Source: Halosimplex salinum (GTDB taxonomy: Archaea > Halobacteriota > Halobacteria > Halobacteriales > Haloarculaceae). From it: 64,000 nucleotides of DNA. Made by a program: the position numbers and the translations under genes. This document shows positions 1 through 8,278 of this stretch, one piece after another; the first letter of the stretch is position 1, and the number at the start of each line of letters is the position of its first letter. The notes under the pieces are model-generated. The model saw only the letters and a program-made list of their open reading frames with translations. It was not told the DNA's origin and searched no databases. The stretch spans positions 62,001 to 126,000 of the forward strand of contig NZ_QWGG01000012.1 of assembly GCF_003730195.1 (NCBI RefSeq). The letters run 5' to 3'.

Positions 1-1207
1 CCTCCAGACGCTCGACCACGTCGGGGTGGTCGTCGATCACGTTGTGTAACTCCTCGGGGTCGGCTTCGAGGTCGAACAGCTGTCGCAGGTTCCGGTCGCG
101 CCCCTTCACGAACTTCCAGCCGTCGTAGCGGACGCCGTCGAGCCATCGACCCCGGTCCTGTTCGGAGCCGACGCCGCGGAGGTACGCGGGACGGTGTTCG
201 ATGGGACCGTCGAGGAGGTCCTGCCCGGACACGTCGTCGGAGGCGTCGAGACCGGCGGCAGACAGGAGGGTCGGGAAGACGTCGACCTGTCTGACCTGGT
301 CGCCGACGCGCCGCCCCGCGGGCACGCCGGGGCCGGCGAGGACGAACGGCACTCGCGTCAGGAAGTCGTAGACGTGGTAGCTGTGGCCGACGCGGTGGAA
401 GGCGTTCGGGAAGTCGACGGCGCTGAAGCGGCGCAGGGAGTTGTAGTAGTCCTCGAGCTCGATCCCTCTCGGTTCGAGATACCGGTCGTAAACGTCCTTT
501 CGGACGTGCCTGGTTCGCTTGCCGGTGAGGGGGATCGGGACCTGGTTGAACCCGACCACGGACGCGCGGTGGCGGAGGGTCCCGTCGTGGATGCTCTCGC
601 CGTGGTCGCCGGTCACCGCGACGACGGTCTCAGAGAGGTCGAGGATCTCGAGCAGTTCCTCGAGTTTCTCGGCGACGCCGCGGACGCTCGCGTCGTACTC
701 GATCTCGTCGTCGGTCGCGTCCGGCGGGAGGTCGCGGTGGACGTGGGCCTCCCAGAGGTGGAGGTACTGGAACCACGGCTCGTCGCTGTCCGCGACGTCG
801 CGCTTGAACTCCTCGAACCAGTCGGTGTACACGGTCTCGTCGCGCCGCCGGTAGTCGTAGCTGTCGAAGCCGGTGTCGAGGCCGGTGTCGGCGGTGATGG
901 GGCCGGTCACGTCGGCGCGGGTCGCGTAGCCGGCGGCGTCGAACACCTCGGCGAGCGTCTCGGTCTCGCGGTCGAGCGTGAAGTCGCGCAGGGAGAGGAC
1001 GCCGTGGTCGGGCGGGTAAGTGCCGGTCATGTAGCTCGCGACGCAGGGCGTCGTCGACGAGGCCGCCGCGACCGTCGTGTCGAAGACGGTGCCCTCCCGC
1101 TCGAAGAACTCGAAGAAGGGTTTCTCGCTGCCGTACTCCCCCAGCGCGAAGTCGCTGCGCAGTGCGTCGATGCAGACGAACAGCACGTTGGGGCGGTCTG
1201 TCGCCAT
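1..1207 (-). CDS. Sulfatase-like hydrolase (alkaline phosphatase superfamily), C-terminus cut by window edge
   Basis: The reading frame starts at ATG 1207 and is still open at base 1, giving about 402 residues. The N-terminus NVLFVCIDALRSD carries the first metal-binding aspartate (D14) of the sulfatase/phosphodiesterase superfamily, and VTGDHGES is the second metal site. The stretch TTPCVASYMTGTYPP sits where sulfatases have C/S-x-P-x-R, but the arginine motif is absent, so classical formylglycine sulfatase chemistry is doubtful; a phosphodiesterase or phosphotransferase acting on surface glycans is equally possible. A TATA-like box at about 1230-1240 would give a leaderless mRNA. It diverges from a flippase gene and so belongs to the glycan block by context. 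Fold is clear; substrate is not. Confidence 0.85.
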   Translation of the reverse strand, partial: MATDRPNVLFVCIDALRSDFALGEYGSEKPFFEFFEREGTVFDTTVAAASSTTPCVASYMTGTYPPDHGVLSLRDFTLDRETETLAEVFDAAGYATRADVTGPITADTGLDTGFDSYDYRRRDETVYTDWFEEFKRDVADSDEPWFQYLHLWEAHVHRDLPPDATDDEIEYDASVRGVAEKLEELLEILDLSETVVAVTGDHGESIHDGTLRHRASVVGFNQVPIPLTGKRTRHVRKDVYDRYLEPRGIELEDYYNSLRRFSAVDFPNAFHRVGHSYHVYDFLTRVPFVLAGPGVPAGRRVGDQVRQVDVFPTLLSAAGLDASDDVSGQDLLDGPIEHRPAYLRGVGSEQDRGRWLDGVRYDGWKFVKGRDRNLRQLFDLEADPEELHNVIDDHPDVVERLE

Positions 1208-1282
1208 ACCGGGGCGTCCGCGCTCTCGCCATTAGCTATGTCGCCCGTAACACCGGTAAGGCGACGGTTTCCAAGCGGTAAC

Positions 1283-1292
1283 AGGTATTTAA
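1283..1292 (+). promoter_or_regulatory. TATA-like promoter box ahead of the flippase
   Basis: The sequence GGTATTTAAC is the most TATA-like element in the divergent region 1208-1485. With the usual 25-30 base spacing it would start transcription near 1315, leaving about 170 bases before the flippase start at 1486 but only about 8 bases before a small open frame at 1323. Confidence 0.45.
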
Positions 1293-1322
1293 CAACAGGG
1301 CGGTGCCCGGAACTGGGAACTG

Positions 1323-1481
1323 ATGACCGACGCACACGGGACCGTCCCGACCGGCTCGCACCGCCGAGACGGGGCCGACGGGCCGACGCCGGTCCGGCGA
1401 GCGGTCCCTCCGGGCCGGTCCGACACTCGCCGAGCACCGCTCGCCGCGCGACCGACCGAGCGGAGTCGCCCGACGTGCTGA
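1323..1481 (+). CDS. Possible small upstream ORF (52 aa), doubtful
   Basis: An ATG at 1323, about 8 bases after the predicted transcription start, opens a 52-codon frame ending TGA 1479-1481, only four bases before the flippase start. The product would be rich in Arg, Pro and Thr (begins MTDAHGTVPTG, ends SRPTC) and resembles nothing I recognise. In its favour are the promoter distance and the close coupling to the next gene; against it are its composition, unlike the acidic proteome, and the ease with which frames stay open at this GC content. It may be a leader peptide, or simply untranslated leader. Confidence 0.2.
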   Translation: MTDAHGTVPTGSHRRDGADGPTPVRRAVPPGRSDTRRAPLAARPTERSRPTC

Positions 1482-1485
1482 GAGC

Positions 1486-2910
1486 ATGAATCTGAGAGAC
1501 TCGGTCCTCAAACTGTTCTCGGGGAGTATCGTTCTCGCGCTCATCGAGTTCGGTGCGATCGCCGGCTTCACGCAGGCGCTCGGCGCGGGCGCGATGGGCT
1601 CCTTTTTCGTCTTCCAGGCGGTCGTGGGGATGCTCGGCATCCCGATCGACGTGGGGATCTCCAAGGCCACCGAGAAACAGCTCTCCGCGGACGAACCGCA
1701 CGGGGAGGTGATGACCACCGCCGCCCTCGTCAAGGTGGTACTCTTGCTCCCGTGGGTGGTCGCCCTGTTCCTTGCCGCGCCGTACGTCGAGCAGTACGTC
1801 GGCGTCGACGGTGTCGTCCCGCTCGTCGTCCTCGGACTGCTGGTCGCACAGGGGCGCGGGCTGTCGCTCCGCCTGCTCGCGGGACAGCTCCGGGTCGACC
1901 AGAACGCGCTGCTGAAAGTGATCGGCAAGGTCACCTGGGTGGTCAGCGGGGCCGTCCTGATCTCCCTCGGGTGGGGCGCGATGGCGATCATCGCGGCGTT
2001 CATCCTGGGTCGATTCGCGACGATCCTCGGCGCGCTCGTCCGACTGGACCTGGCGGTGAGCCGGCCGACCGTGAGCAGGGCGCGGAGCCTCGTCGACTTC
2101 GGCCGCTACGTGTTTATCGGCAACGTCGGCGGCTTCGTCTACCAGTGGATGGACGTGGCGATCCTCCGGCTGTTCGTCCCCGTGTCGATGGTCGGCGCCT
2201 ACGAGATCGCCTGGCGCGTCGCGTCGGTGGCGATGATGCTCACCGAGGCGATCCGCACGTCGCTGTTCCCCAAGATCTCCCAGTGGCACGCCGACAACGA
2301 ACTCGGGGAGATCGAGTCGGCCTTCGAGCAGTGGCTCCAGATCCCGCTGTACATGACGATCCCCGCGTTCGCCGGGGCGGTGGTGCTCGGGCGGGAGGTG
2401 CTCGGGACGCTGTTCGGCGCCGACGTGGTCGTGGCGTACCCGGTCCTGATCGTCTTCATGACCGAGAAGATCCTCCGCTCCGTCCAGCTCGTCCTCGGAC
2501 CGTCGCTGTTCGCGATGGACAAACCGACGCTGGGCTATCGCGGGAGCGTCGCGGCCATCGTCTCGAACCTCGTGTTGAACGTCGCGCTCATCCCACAGTT
2601 CGGGATCATCGGGGCCGCCGTCGCGACCACGCTGAGCGCCGCGACGGCCGCCATCGTCGCGATCAACTACGTCAACCGGTTCGTCGACATCATCGTTCCC
2701 TGGCGGCGGATCGCCTGGAGCGTCGCGTCGGCGACCCTCATGGCCGTCGCCGTCGCCGCGCTCCGCCCCTACCTCCCGACGGGGTGGCAGCGCGTCGCCA
2801 TCGGCGTCACCGCCGGCGTGGCCATCTACCTCGCGCTGTTGCTCGCCAACGACGGGATCCGGCTGGAGATGTGGGGCGCCATCGAGGACGTCACCGGCTC
2901 GTCGCCGTGA
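1486..2910 (+). CDS. Polysaccharide/lipid-linked oligosaccharide flippase (Wzx/MATE-like superfamily)
   Basis: The 474-residue product is polytopic, with about 12-14 hydrophobic segments from residue 8 (LFSGSIVLALIEFGAIAGF) to the C-terminus, the length and pattern of O-antigen/teichoic-acid exporters of the MVF/PST superfamily. Features of the family include the early glycine/alanine-rich helices, the long cytoplasmic loop after helix 4 and the repeat-like second half. It would flip lipid-linked sugars across the membrane for S-layer N-glycosylation or exopolysaccharide. ATG 1486 is used because the same frame has no earlier start codon after the stop at 1321. It is followed, after a gene-free gap, by a glycosyltransferase and further membrane proteins on the same strand. 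Confidence 0.85.
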   Translation: MNLRDSVLKLFSGSIVLALIEFGAIAGFTQALGAGAMGSFFVFQAVVGMLGIPIDVGISKATEKQLSADEPHGEVMTTAALVKVVLLLPWVVALFLAAPYVEQYVGVDGVVPLVVLGLLVAQGRGLSLRLLAGQLRVDQNALLKVIGKVTWVVSGAVLISLGWGAMAIIAAFILGRFATILGALVRLDLAVSRPTVSRARSLVDFGRYVFIGNVGGFVYQWMDVAILRLFVPVSMVGAYEIAWRVASVAMMLTEAIRTSLFPKISQWHADNELGEIESAFEQWLQIPLYMTIPAFAGAVVLGREVLGTLFGADVVVAYPVLIVFMTEKILRSVQLVLGPSLFAMDKPTLGYRGSVAAIVSNLVLNVALIPQFGIIGAAVATTLSAATAAIVAINYVNRFVDIIVPWRRIAWSVASATLMAVAVAALRPYLPTGWQRVAIGVTAGVAIYLALLLANDGIRLEMWGAIEDVTGSSP

Positions 2911-2958
2911 GCGCGGTGTCAGTCCGTGCCGCGAGCGCGGAGTCAGTCCGTACCGCGA
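2911..2958 (+). repeat. Two tandem 24-bp direct repeats
   Basis: Bases 2911-2934 and 2935-2958 are adjacent copies of a 24-base unit beginning GCGCGG and ending CCGCGA, differing at two positions. They start directly after the flippase stop codon. The unit is a multiple of three, so it could be duplicated former coding sequence, but no frame continues through it. Confidence 0.7.
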
Positions 2959-3266
2959 GCGGTCGACTGCTCTCCGATCGAGGCACGGTTCGCGCTCGCC
3001 TCAGCCGTGGTATACGGCCTATTCCACGTCTTCGAGCCTGAGAACAGGTATCCGCTCGTGCGGGCGCGCGGTTAGTCCCGGTGATCGGCGCCCGTAGTCA
3101 GATCATTACAATAGGAGCATGCGGGGTGGATAGGGGTGTGAACGGGCACGAATGTAGACCGTGTTTGAGGGGTTCGAACCATCCGGGCGGCCGGAACAAA
3201 CGCATACATCGGCGACTCGCGTCGGCCGGCGTCGCGAGCCGGTGGCTACGGTCGGTGTTCCGATAG
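2959..3266. other. Gene-free region between flippase and glycosyltransferase
   Basis: About 300 bases after the tandem repeats with no convincing gene. A 61-codon frame (3081-3266) ends exactly before the next start, but its product looks random. The stretch is less GC-rich than its neighbours (for example GTATACGGCCTATTCC near 3010 and ATTACAATAGG near 3107), and a weak box ACAAACGCATACATC near 3197-3211 could serve the glycosyltransferase at 3267. Confidence 0.5.
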
Positions 3267-4199
3267 ATGGTCCGAACGCTTCAACTGGTCACGTCTCGCA
3301 GACCGTTTTTCGAACAGCAGGTCGAGGTTCTCGAACGCAACGGAGTGTCGTGTACGGTCGTCCCGGTACCGGGCGGGACCCGCGACCGCTCGCTCGCGGA
3401 CTACGTCCGGTTCTACGGCCGGGTCCTCGAGGCGTCGATGGGCCCCGACTTCGACCTGGTCCACGCGAACTACGGACTGACCGCGCCCGCGGCGCTGGCA
3501 CAGCCGATCAGGCCGGTCGTCCTCTCGCTGTGGGGATCGGACCTGCTCGGCCCCTACGGGACCGTCAGCCAGCAGTGCGCCCGGTTCGCGGACGAAGTCG
3601 TCGTCATGTCCGAGGAGATGGCGGCGGATCTCGACCGCGACTGCGCGGTCGTCCCGCACGGGATCGACACCGACCGGTTCGCCCCGGCGCCCCGTGACGA
3701 GGCGGTCGCCGAGGTCGGCTGGGACCCGGACGCGAAGCACGTCCTCTTCCCCTACGACCCGTCGCGCGCGGAGAAGAACTACCCACGCGCCGAGCGCGTG
3801 GTCGACCGGACGCGCGAGCGGGTTGCGGACGGCGTCGAACTCCACGCGGTGTCTGGCGTGCCACACGAGCGCGTGCCGACGTACATGAACGCCGCCGACG
3901 CGATGCTCCTCCCCTCGGAGCGCGAGGGGTCGCCCAACGCGGTCAAGGAGGCGCTCTCCTGTAACCTGCCGGTCGTGGCGACGCCCGTCGGCGACGTGCC
4001 GGACCTGCTCGACGGCGCCGACTGCTCGCACGTCAGCGATACCGACGAGGGGCTCGCCGACGCGCTCGCGTCGGTGCTCACGTCGACCGAGGCCCCGAAC
4101 GGCCGCGAGCGAGCGCGAGAGTTCGGACTCGAACGGATGGGCGAGGGGCTCCTCGGCGTCTACGACAGGGCCCTCGACAGGGGGGTGACCGCCGCATGA
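3267..4199 (+). CDS. Glycosyltransferase, GT4-like family
   Basis: The 310-residue protein has the two Rossmann-like halves of GT-B enzymes. In the C-terminal half MLLPSEREGSPNAVKEAL holds the E-x7-E type nucleotide-sugar motif of GT4 enzymes, followed by PVVATPVGDVPDLL, the usual next strand. The N-terminal half is short (family members are usually 350-400 residues), with the donor-domain segment VVPHGIDTDRFAP intact near residue 130. It should transfer a sugar from an activated donor onto a lipid-linked or surface glycan in the cytoplasm. Its stop overlaps the next start (ATGA at 4196-4199), so the two are translationally coupled. Confidence 0.85.
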   Translation: MVRTLQLVTSRRPFFEQQVEVLERNGVSCTVVPVPGGTRDRSLADYVRFYGRVLEASMGPDFDLVHANYGLTAPAALAQPIRPVVLSLWGSDLLGPYGTVSQQCARFADEVVVMSEEMAADLDRDCAVVPHGIDTDRFAPAPRDEAVAEVGWDPDAKHVLFPYDPSRAEKNYPRAERVVDRTRERVADGVELHAVSGVPHERVPTYMNAADAMLLPSEREGSPNAVKEALSCNLPVVATPVGDVPDLLDGADCSHVSDTDEGLADALASVLTSTEAPNGRERAREFGLERMGEGLLGVYDRALDRGVTAA

Positions 4200-6217
4200 A
4201 CGTCCACCCAACGGCCTGGCTCCGGAGTGGTCGCCTCGACGTCCTGATGGCCGCGGTCGGCCTCGTCATCGGGGTCGGCCTGCTCCCGCTGGCAGTGCTC
4301 TCCTCGGAGGCGTACGTTCAGACGGTCCCGCCTGTCCTCGTGGCCGCCTGTGCGGTGTACCTGTATTCGACCCGTCGGGAGACGTCCGCGAGCCGGGACC
4401 GGTTGACCGTCGGCGGGAGCGGCGTCGCCGCCGCCGAACTGACCGGTATCGGACTGGTCGCGGTCGCGACCGCGGCGGCGCTGGCCGGCACGCGGACGCT
4501 CCTGGTGATCCTGCTGGCCGGCGCGGTCGGCGCGTTCATCCTCCTGCAGATCGTCTTCCTCTCCGACGAGGCGCTGGACGAGCGGCTCGTGCTGGTCCAG
4601 ATACTGGCCCACGCGTTCGTGGTCAGGTTCGCCGGGCTGTTCACGACGCCGGGGTTCATCGGCGTCGACAGCTGGACGCACGTCACCCAGTACGCGGCGC
4701 CCGTGCTCGAGGCGGGGTCGCTGGCGCCCATCTCGGACGTGAAGTACTACTTCGCGCCGTTCCACCACCTGACGAACGTCGTCGGGACGGAACTGCTGGG
4801 CGTCCCGCTACGGCTGAGCCTGTATCTCGTGCTCGGGAGCGTCCTCGTCTTCGGGGTGTTGCTCGTGTACGGGACGGCGCGCTACTTCGTCGACCTGCGG
4901 TGGGCGCTGTTCGCGACGGGAGCGTTCGCGATGACCGACCAGGCCATCCGCTGGGGGATGCACGTCATCCCGACGAGCCTCGGGCTCGTCTTCTTCCTCG
5001 GGGTCGTGTTCTCGGTGACGCGACTGCTCCACGCCGAGACGACGCGAGCGGACTGGGCGATGCTCTGTGGCTTCATCGTCGCGGTGTCGCTTACCCACCA
5101 GGTGTCCGCGTTCGTCTCGCTCGTGTTCATGGGGTCGGCGGTCGTCGCGCAGGTGCTCGTCGGCCACGTCGACTGGGCGATCCCGGCCGACCACCGCACC
5201 ACCAGCGGCAACCTGACCGCTCCCACTCGCGACGGCAGCGAATCGGGCGACCCGATAACCGACGGCGCGTCCCGCACGCTCGCGGACACGGTCCCGCTCC
5301 ACGGCGTCTTCGCCTTCCACCTCGTGTTCACGGGCGCGCTCTGGGCGATCACGCCCTGGAGTGGCGAACGGTTCCTCCCGCGGATCGTCGCGCTGTTCTG
5401 GCTGACCGTCCAGCGGTCCGCCGGGTTCCTCAACCTCGTCCCCGAGGAGAGCGGCGGAGCCGCGGCCGCCGGCGGCACCCAGGCGGTCACCGCACAGCTG
5501 GCCGGCTACATCGACGCGGTCGGCTTCCTCGTGTTGCTGTTCGCCGCGCTGGTCGGGAGCTTCGCGCTCGTCCGTCGCCACCGGTCGCCCCAGGCCTCAC
5601 ACACGGTCGTCGTCGCCATCGCGGTCATGCTGTTCTTCTCGCTGGGCCTGCCGCTGTTCGGGATCCGAACCTTCCTCCCCGGCCGGTGGTACGCCTTCGC
5701 CTACGCGCTGATGGCCGTCGTCGGCGCCGCCGGTCTGCGTTACGTCGGACTGGAGTTCTCGACGCGCGCCGTGGCCGCCCTGCTGGTGGTCCTCGTGCTC
5801 GTGTTCCCCTTCGCGATGGTCGCCGGCAAGAAGGCGACCCTCGACGACCCGACGTTCGACGAGCAGTGGCCCAAGTACTCCTACACGGAGTCGGAGATCG
5901 CCGCGATGGGGACCATCGGCGAGACGACGCCGGGGAGCGAGGACGCGCTCTTCACGGACCACCCCTACCGGACGGCGTTCGAGAGCAGCGGCGCGTTCTT
6001 CGGAGCGACGATAAATCTCACCAGGGTGGACGGGACGGACCCGCCCTACGACCGGGTCGTCTACCGGGACTACCAGTCCTCGGGAGCGCCCCAGTTCACG
6101 ATCGAGAAAGGGGTCGTCGTGACCCGGCAGGTCTCACGCGACCAGATCTGTCCGGAGTCGAGCAACGTCGTCTACCAGAACCAGGACGCGGAACTCTGCA
6201 CGCGTTCGGGGGCCTGA
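4196..6217 (+). CDS. Large polytopic membrane protein of the glycan block, possible GT-C-type enzyme
   Basis: 673 residues with roughly 12 or more membrane segments through to about residue 550, then a soluble C-terminal tail of about 110 residues ending LCTRSGA. The first large outside loop contains GVDSWTHVTQYAAPVLE, which resembles the acidic first-loop site of GT-C glycosyltransferases that use lipid-phosphate sugars (PMT/ArnT type), though only a single aspartate is present. That assignment is inference; a transporter or polymerase for surface polysaccharide is possible. It overlaps the GT4 gene by four bases and is followed four bases later by a DUF1616 gene, so it is part of one operon. 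Confidence 0.75.
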   Translation: MNVHPTAWLRSGRLDVLMAAVGLVIGVGLLPLAVLSSEAYVQTVPPVLVAACAVYLYSTRRETSASRDRLTVGGSGVAAAELTGIGLVAVATAAALAGTRTLLVILLAGAVGAFILLQIVFLSDEALDERLVLVQILAHAFVVRFAGLFTTPGFIGVDSWTHVTQYAAPVLEAGSLAPISDVKYYFAPFHHLTNVVGTELLGVPLRLSLYLVLGSVLVFGVLLVYGTARYFVDLRWALFATGAFAMTDQAIRWGMHVIPTSLGLVFFLGVVFSVTRLLHAETTRADWAMLCGFIVAVSLTHQVSAFVSLVFMGSAVVAQVLVGHVDWAIPADHRTTSGNLTAPTRDGSESGDPITDGASRTLADTVPLHGVFAFHLVFTGALWAITPWSGERFLPRIVALFWLTVQRSAGFLNLVPEESGGAAAAGGTQAVTAQLAGYIDAVGFLVLLFAALVGSFALVRRHRSPQASHTVVVAIAVMLFFSLGLPLFGIRTFLPGRWYAFAYALMAVVGAAGLRYVGLEFSTRAVAALLVVLVLVFPFAMVAGKKATLDDPTFDEQWPKYSYTESEIAAMGTIGETTPGSEDALFTDHPYRTAFESSGAFFGATINLTRVDGTDPPYDRVVYRDYQSSGAPQFTIEKGVVVTRQVSRDQICPESSNVVYQNQDAELCTRSGA

Positions 6218-6221
6218 TACC

Positions 6222-7244
6222 ATGAGCTTCGAAACAGACACCGGGCGACGCAGCCTCGTCGACCTCGCGGTCGTCGTCGCGCTGGTCGTCGCCTTCGACG
6301 TCGTCGTCGCACTGGCCGTCGACCTGCCGGCGCTCCGACTCGCGCTGGGCCTGCCGGTACTCCTGCTGGCGCCCGGCTACGCGGTCGTCGCCGCGCTGTA
6401 TCCGCGCGGGACCGCTCGCGCCGACCCGAGTCGCCCCCGTGCGGCGTCGACACCGAGTCGCGGCGCGCCGGTCGACACGATCAGCACGCCCGTTCGGTAC
6501 GGGCTCTCGGTCGTCGCGAGCGTCGCGGTCGTCGCGGGCGTCGCGCTCGCGATCAACTTCAGCCCGTGGGGAATCCGCGCGGTCCCGTTGCTGGTCGGGA
6601 TCACCGCGGTGACCGTCGTCGCCGCCGCGGTCGCGGGCTACCGCCGGCTGGCCGTGCCCGCGCATCTCCGGTACAGCCCGTCGGTCCCGTGGCGGGCAGT
6701 CGCCGGTGCCGCCCGCCCGCGGCTCTCGGTGACGTTCTTCCTCGGGGTCGTGTTCGTCGCGAGCGCCGTCGGCGCGACGGCCGTCCTCGCCACGAGCGAC
6801 ACCGTCGCCAACGGCCCCGGCGAACAGTACACGGAGTTCGCCGCACTGACCGACAACGGCTCCGGCGAGTACGTCACCGGCAACTACGTCGACACCGTCG
6901 ACGCCGGCGGGTCGCTCTACTTCGAACTGGCGAACTCGGAGGGCGAGCGGCGGGACTACACCGTCGTCCTCGTCCGCGAGACGGTCACCCGCGAGGACGG
7001 GGCTCTCGTCGTCCAGGACGCGGTCGAACGCGACCGCCTGCGGACGACACTCGCCGACGGCGCGACCGAGCGCCTCGAATACGAACCGGACCCGTCGGAC
7101 GGCGAGGACGCCGAACGGCTGCGGGTCTACCTCTACCGCGGCGACGCGCCCTCGGTCCCGTCCGAGGACTCGGCCTACCGGAGCCTCCAGGTCTGGTACG
7201 ACGACCCGCCCACCGAACCGGACGAGGACGAAGCCGGCGAATAG
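6222..7244 (+). CDS. DUF1616 family membrane protein
   Basis: The 340-residue product begins with a run of helices (residues 13-60, DLAVVVALVVAFDVVVALAVD then LLLAPGYAVVAALYP) typical of DUF1616, a haloarchaeal family usually found beside surface-polysaccharide or S-layer glycosylation genes. Two further hydrophobic pairs follow (about 87-140), then one more near 170, then a long acidic domain (190-320) with a beta-sandwich look (YTVVLVRETV) that would lie outside the cell. The tail ends PPTEPDEDEAGE. The start lies four bases after the upstream stop. The molecular role of the family is unknown. Confidence 0.8.
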   Translation: MSFETDTGRRSLVDLAVVVALVVAFDVVVALAVDLPALRLALGLPVLLLAPGYAVVAALYPRGTARADPSRPRAASTPSRGAPVDTISTPVRYGLSVVASVAVVAGVALAINFSPWGIRAVPLLVGITAVTVVAAAVAGYRRLAVPAHLRYSPSVPWRAVAGAARPRLSVTFFLGVVFVASAVGATAVLATSDTVANGPGEQYTEFAALTDNGSGEYVTGNYVDTVDAGGSLYFELANSEGERRDYTVVLVRETVTREDGALVVQDAVERDRLRTTLADGATERLEYEPDPSDGEDAERLRVYLYRGDAPSVPSEDSAYRSLQVWYDDPPTEPDEDEAGE

Positions 7245-7366
7245 GTCGCCGCTTCGAACCCCTCGACGCTCCGCTGACACGCGGCTCTCCGTTTTCCGCT
7301 GACGCTCTTCTCTCCATCCACCGCCGACGCGCGGCTTTTCAGATTCCGTCGACGCGCTCCGCTCCC
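7245..7366. terminator. Convergent intergenic region with pyrimidine-rich tracts
   Basis: The 122 bases between the converging DUF1616 and nth genes contain TCCGTTTTCC, TCTTCTCTCC and GGCTTTTCAG tracts of the kind that end archaeal transcripts. A short element close to GACGCTCCGCTGAC / GACGCGCTCCGCTCC recurs. No gene is seen. Confidence 0.4.
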
Positions 7367-8188
7367 TCAGTTCTCGACGGCGTCGGCCGGGTCGACGACC
7401 TCGCCGGTCGCCGGCGTCACGCCGACCTGGTCACACAGGTCAGCGAGCGGGCACGCCTCGGGGTCGTCGAGACACGCCGGCTTGCGCGCGGAACAGTACT
7501 CGCGACCGAACTGGATCATCGCGGTGTGGCCGAAGCCGCACTTCTCGGCCGGGACCGCCCCCTCCAGCGCCTCGCGGACGCCCTCGTGGTCGGCGTCGGC
7601 GGGGGCGAGGCCCATCCGCCGTGCGATCCGGTGGACGTGCGTGTCGACGGGGAAGACCCCGCCGCGGCCGCCGGAGAAGAGGAGGACGCAATCGGCAGTC
7701 TTGGGACCGACGCCGTTCATGTCGAGCAGTGCGGCCCGAACCTCGTCGGGGTCGCCCGTCTTGACGAACTCGTCGAAGCCCGCGGCACCGCCGTACTCCT
7801 CGCAGATCCGCTCCGCGAGCGCGACGATGCGTTCGGACTTCGTGTTGTACAGCCCCGCCGAGGAGATGGTCTCGGCGAGTCGCTGCTGGTCGGCGTCGGC
7901 GAGTGACTCCGCGAGGTCGGCGTCGGGCTCACCGTACCGGTCCATCAGCGCGTCGTGTGCGGGCTGGCTCGCCACGTCGGAGGTGTTCTGGCTCAGAATC
8001 GTGCGGACGAGACACTCGAAGCCGTCCCGGCCGCCGTAGGCTTTCTGCCAGTACATCTCGCCGAGTCGGTCGACGACGGCCTCGGCGCGACTGTCGGCCT
8101 CGCCCGGTTCGAAAGCCGCCGCCTCACCGCCACCGGCGTCGCCGCCGCTGATGTTGCGGTCGGGTTCCGGGTCCGCGTCTTCGCTCAT
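7367..8188 (-). CDS. nth: Endonuclease III (DNA glycosylase/AP lyase)
   Basis: 273 residues from ATG 8188; a longer open frame upstream has no features of the family. The N-terminal 45 residues are an acidic, low-complexity extension. The helix-hairpin-helix LLDMNGVGPKTADCVLLF supplies the catalytic lysine (GPK), and VDTHVHRIARRMGL the catalytic aspartate. The C-terminal cluster loop has Cys-x6-Cys-x6-Cys-x5-Cys, with the second gap longer than the usual x2, and should hold a 4Fe-4S cluster. The enzyme removes oxidised pyrimidines and nicks the abasic site in base excision repair. A box TTATGTGG about 27 bases upstream suggests a leaderless mRNA. Confidence 0.93.
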   Translation of the reverse strand: MSEDADPEPDRNISGGDAGGGEAAAFEPGEADSRAEAVVDRLGEMYWQKAYGGRDGFECLVRTILSQNTSDVASQPAHDALMDRYGEPDADLAESLADADQQRLAETISSAGLYNTKSERIVALAERICEEYGGAAGFDEFVKTGDPDEVRAALLDMNGVGPKTADCVLLFSGGRGGVFPVDTHVHRIARRMGLAPADADHEGVREALEGAVPAEKCGFGHTAMIQFGREYCSARKPACLDDPEACPLADLCDQVGVTPATGEVVDPADAVEN

Positions 8189-8278
8189 ACCGGGAGTGCG
8201 GGACCGAACCCACATAACGGCACAGTTCTGTTCGCACCGGCCGGAACGTCTATGGCCGGTCCGGGCGCAGTGTGACGG

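Noticed and set aside
194-1489. 431-codon plus-strand frame over the sulfatase
   Set aside because: It lies antisense to a gene with clear family motifs, its product is a Val/Glu/Arg-rich string without domains, and long antisense frames are expected at this GC content.
3081-3266. 61-residue protein before the glycosyltransferase
   Set aside because: Frame ends exactly at the next start, but the product has no plausible composition or motif and no promoter at the right distance.
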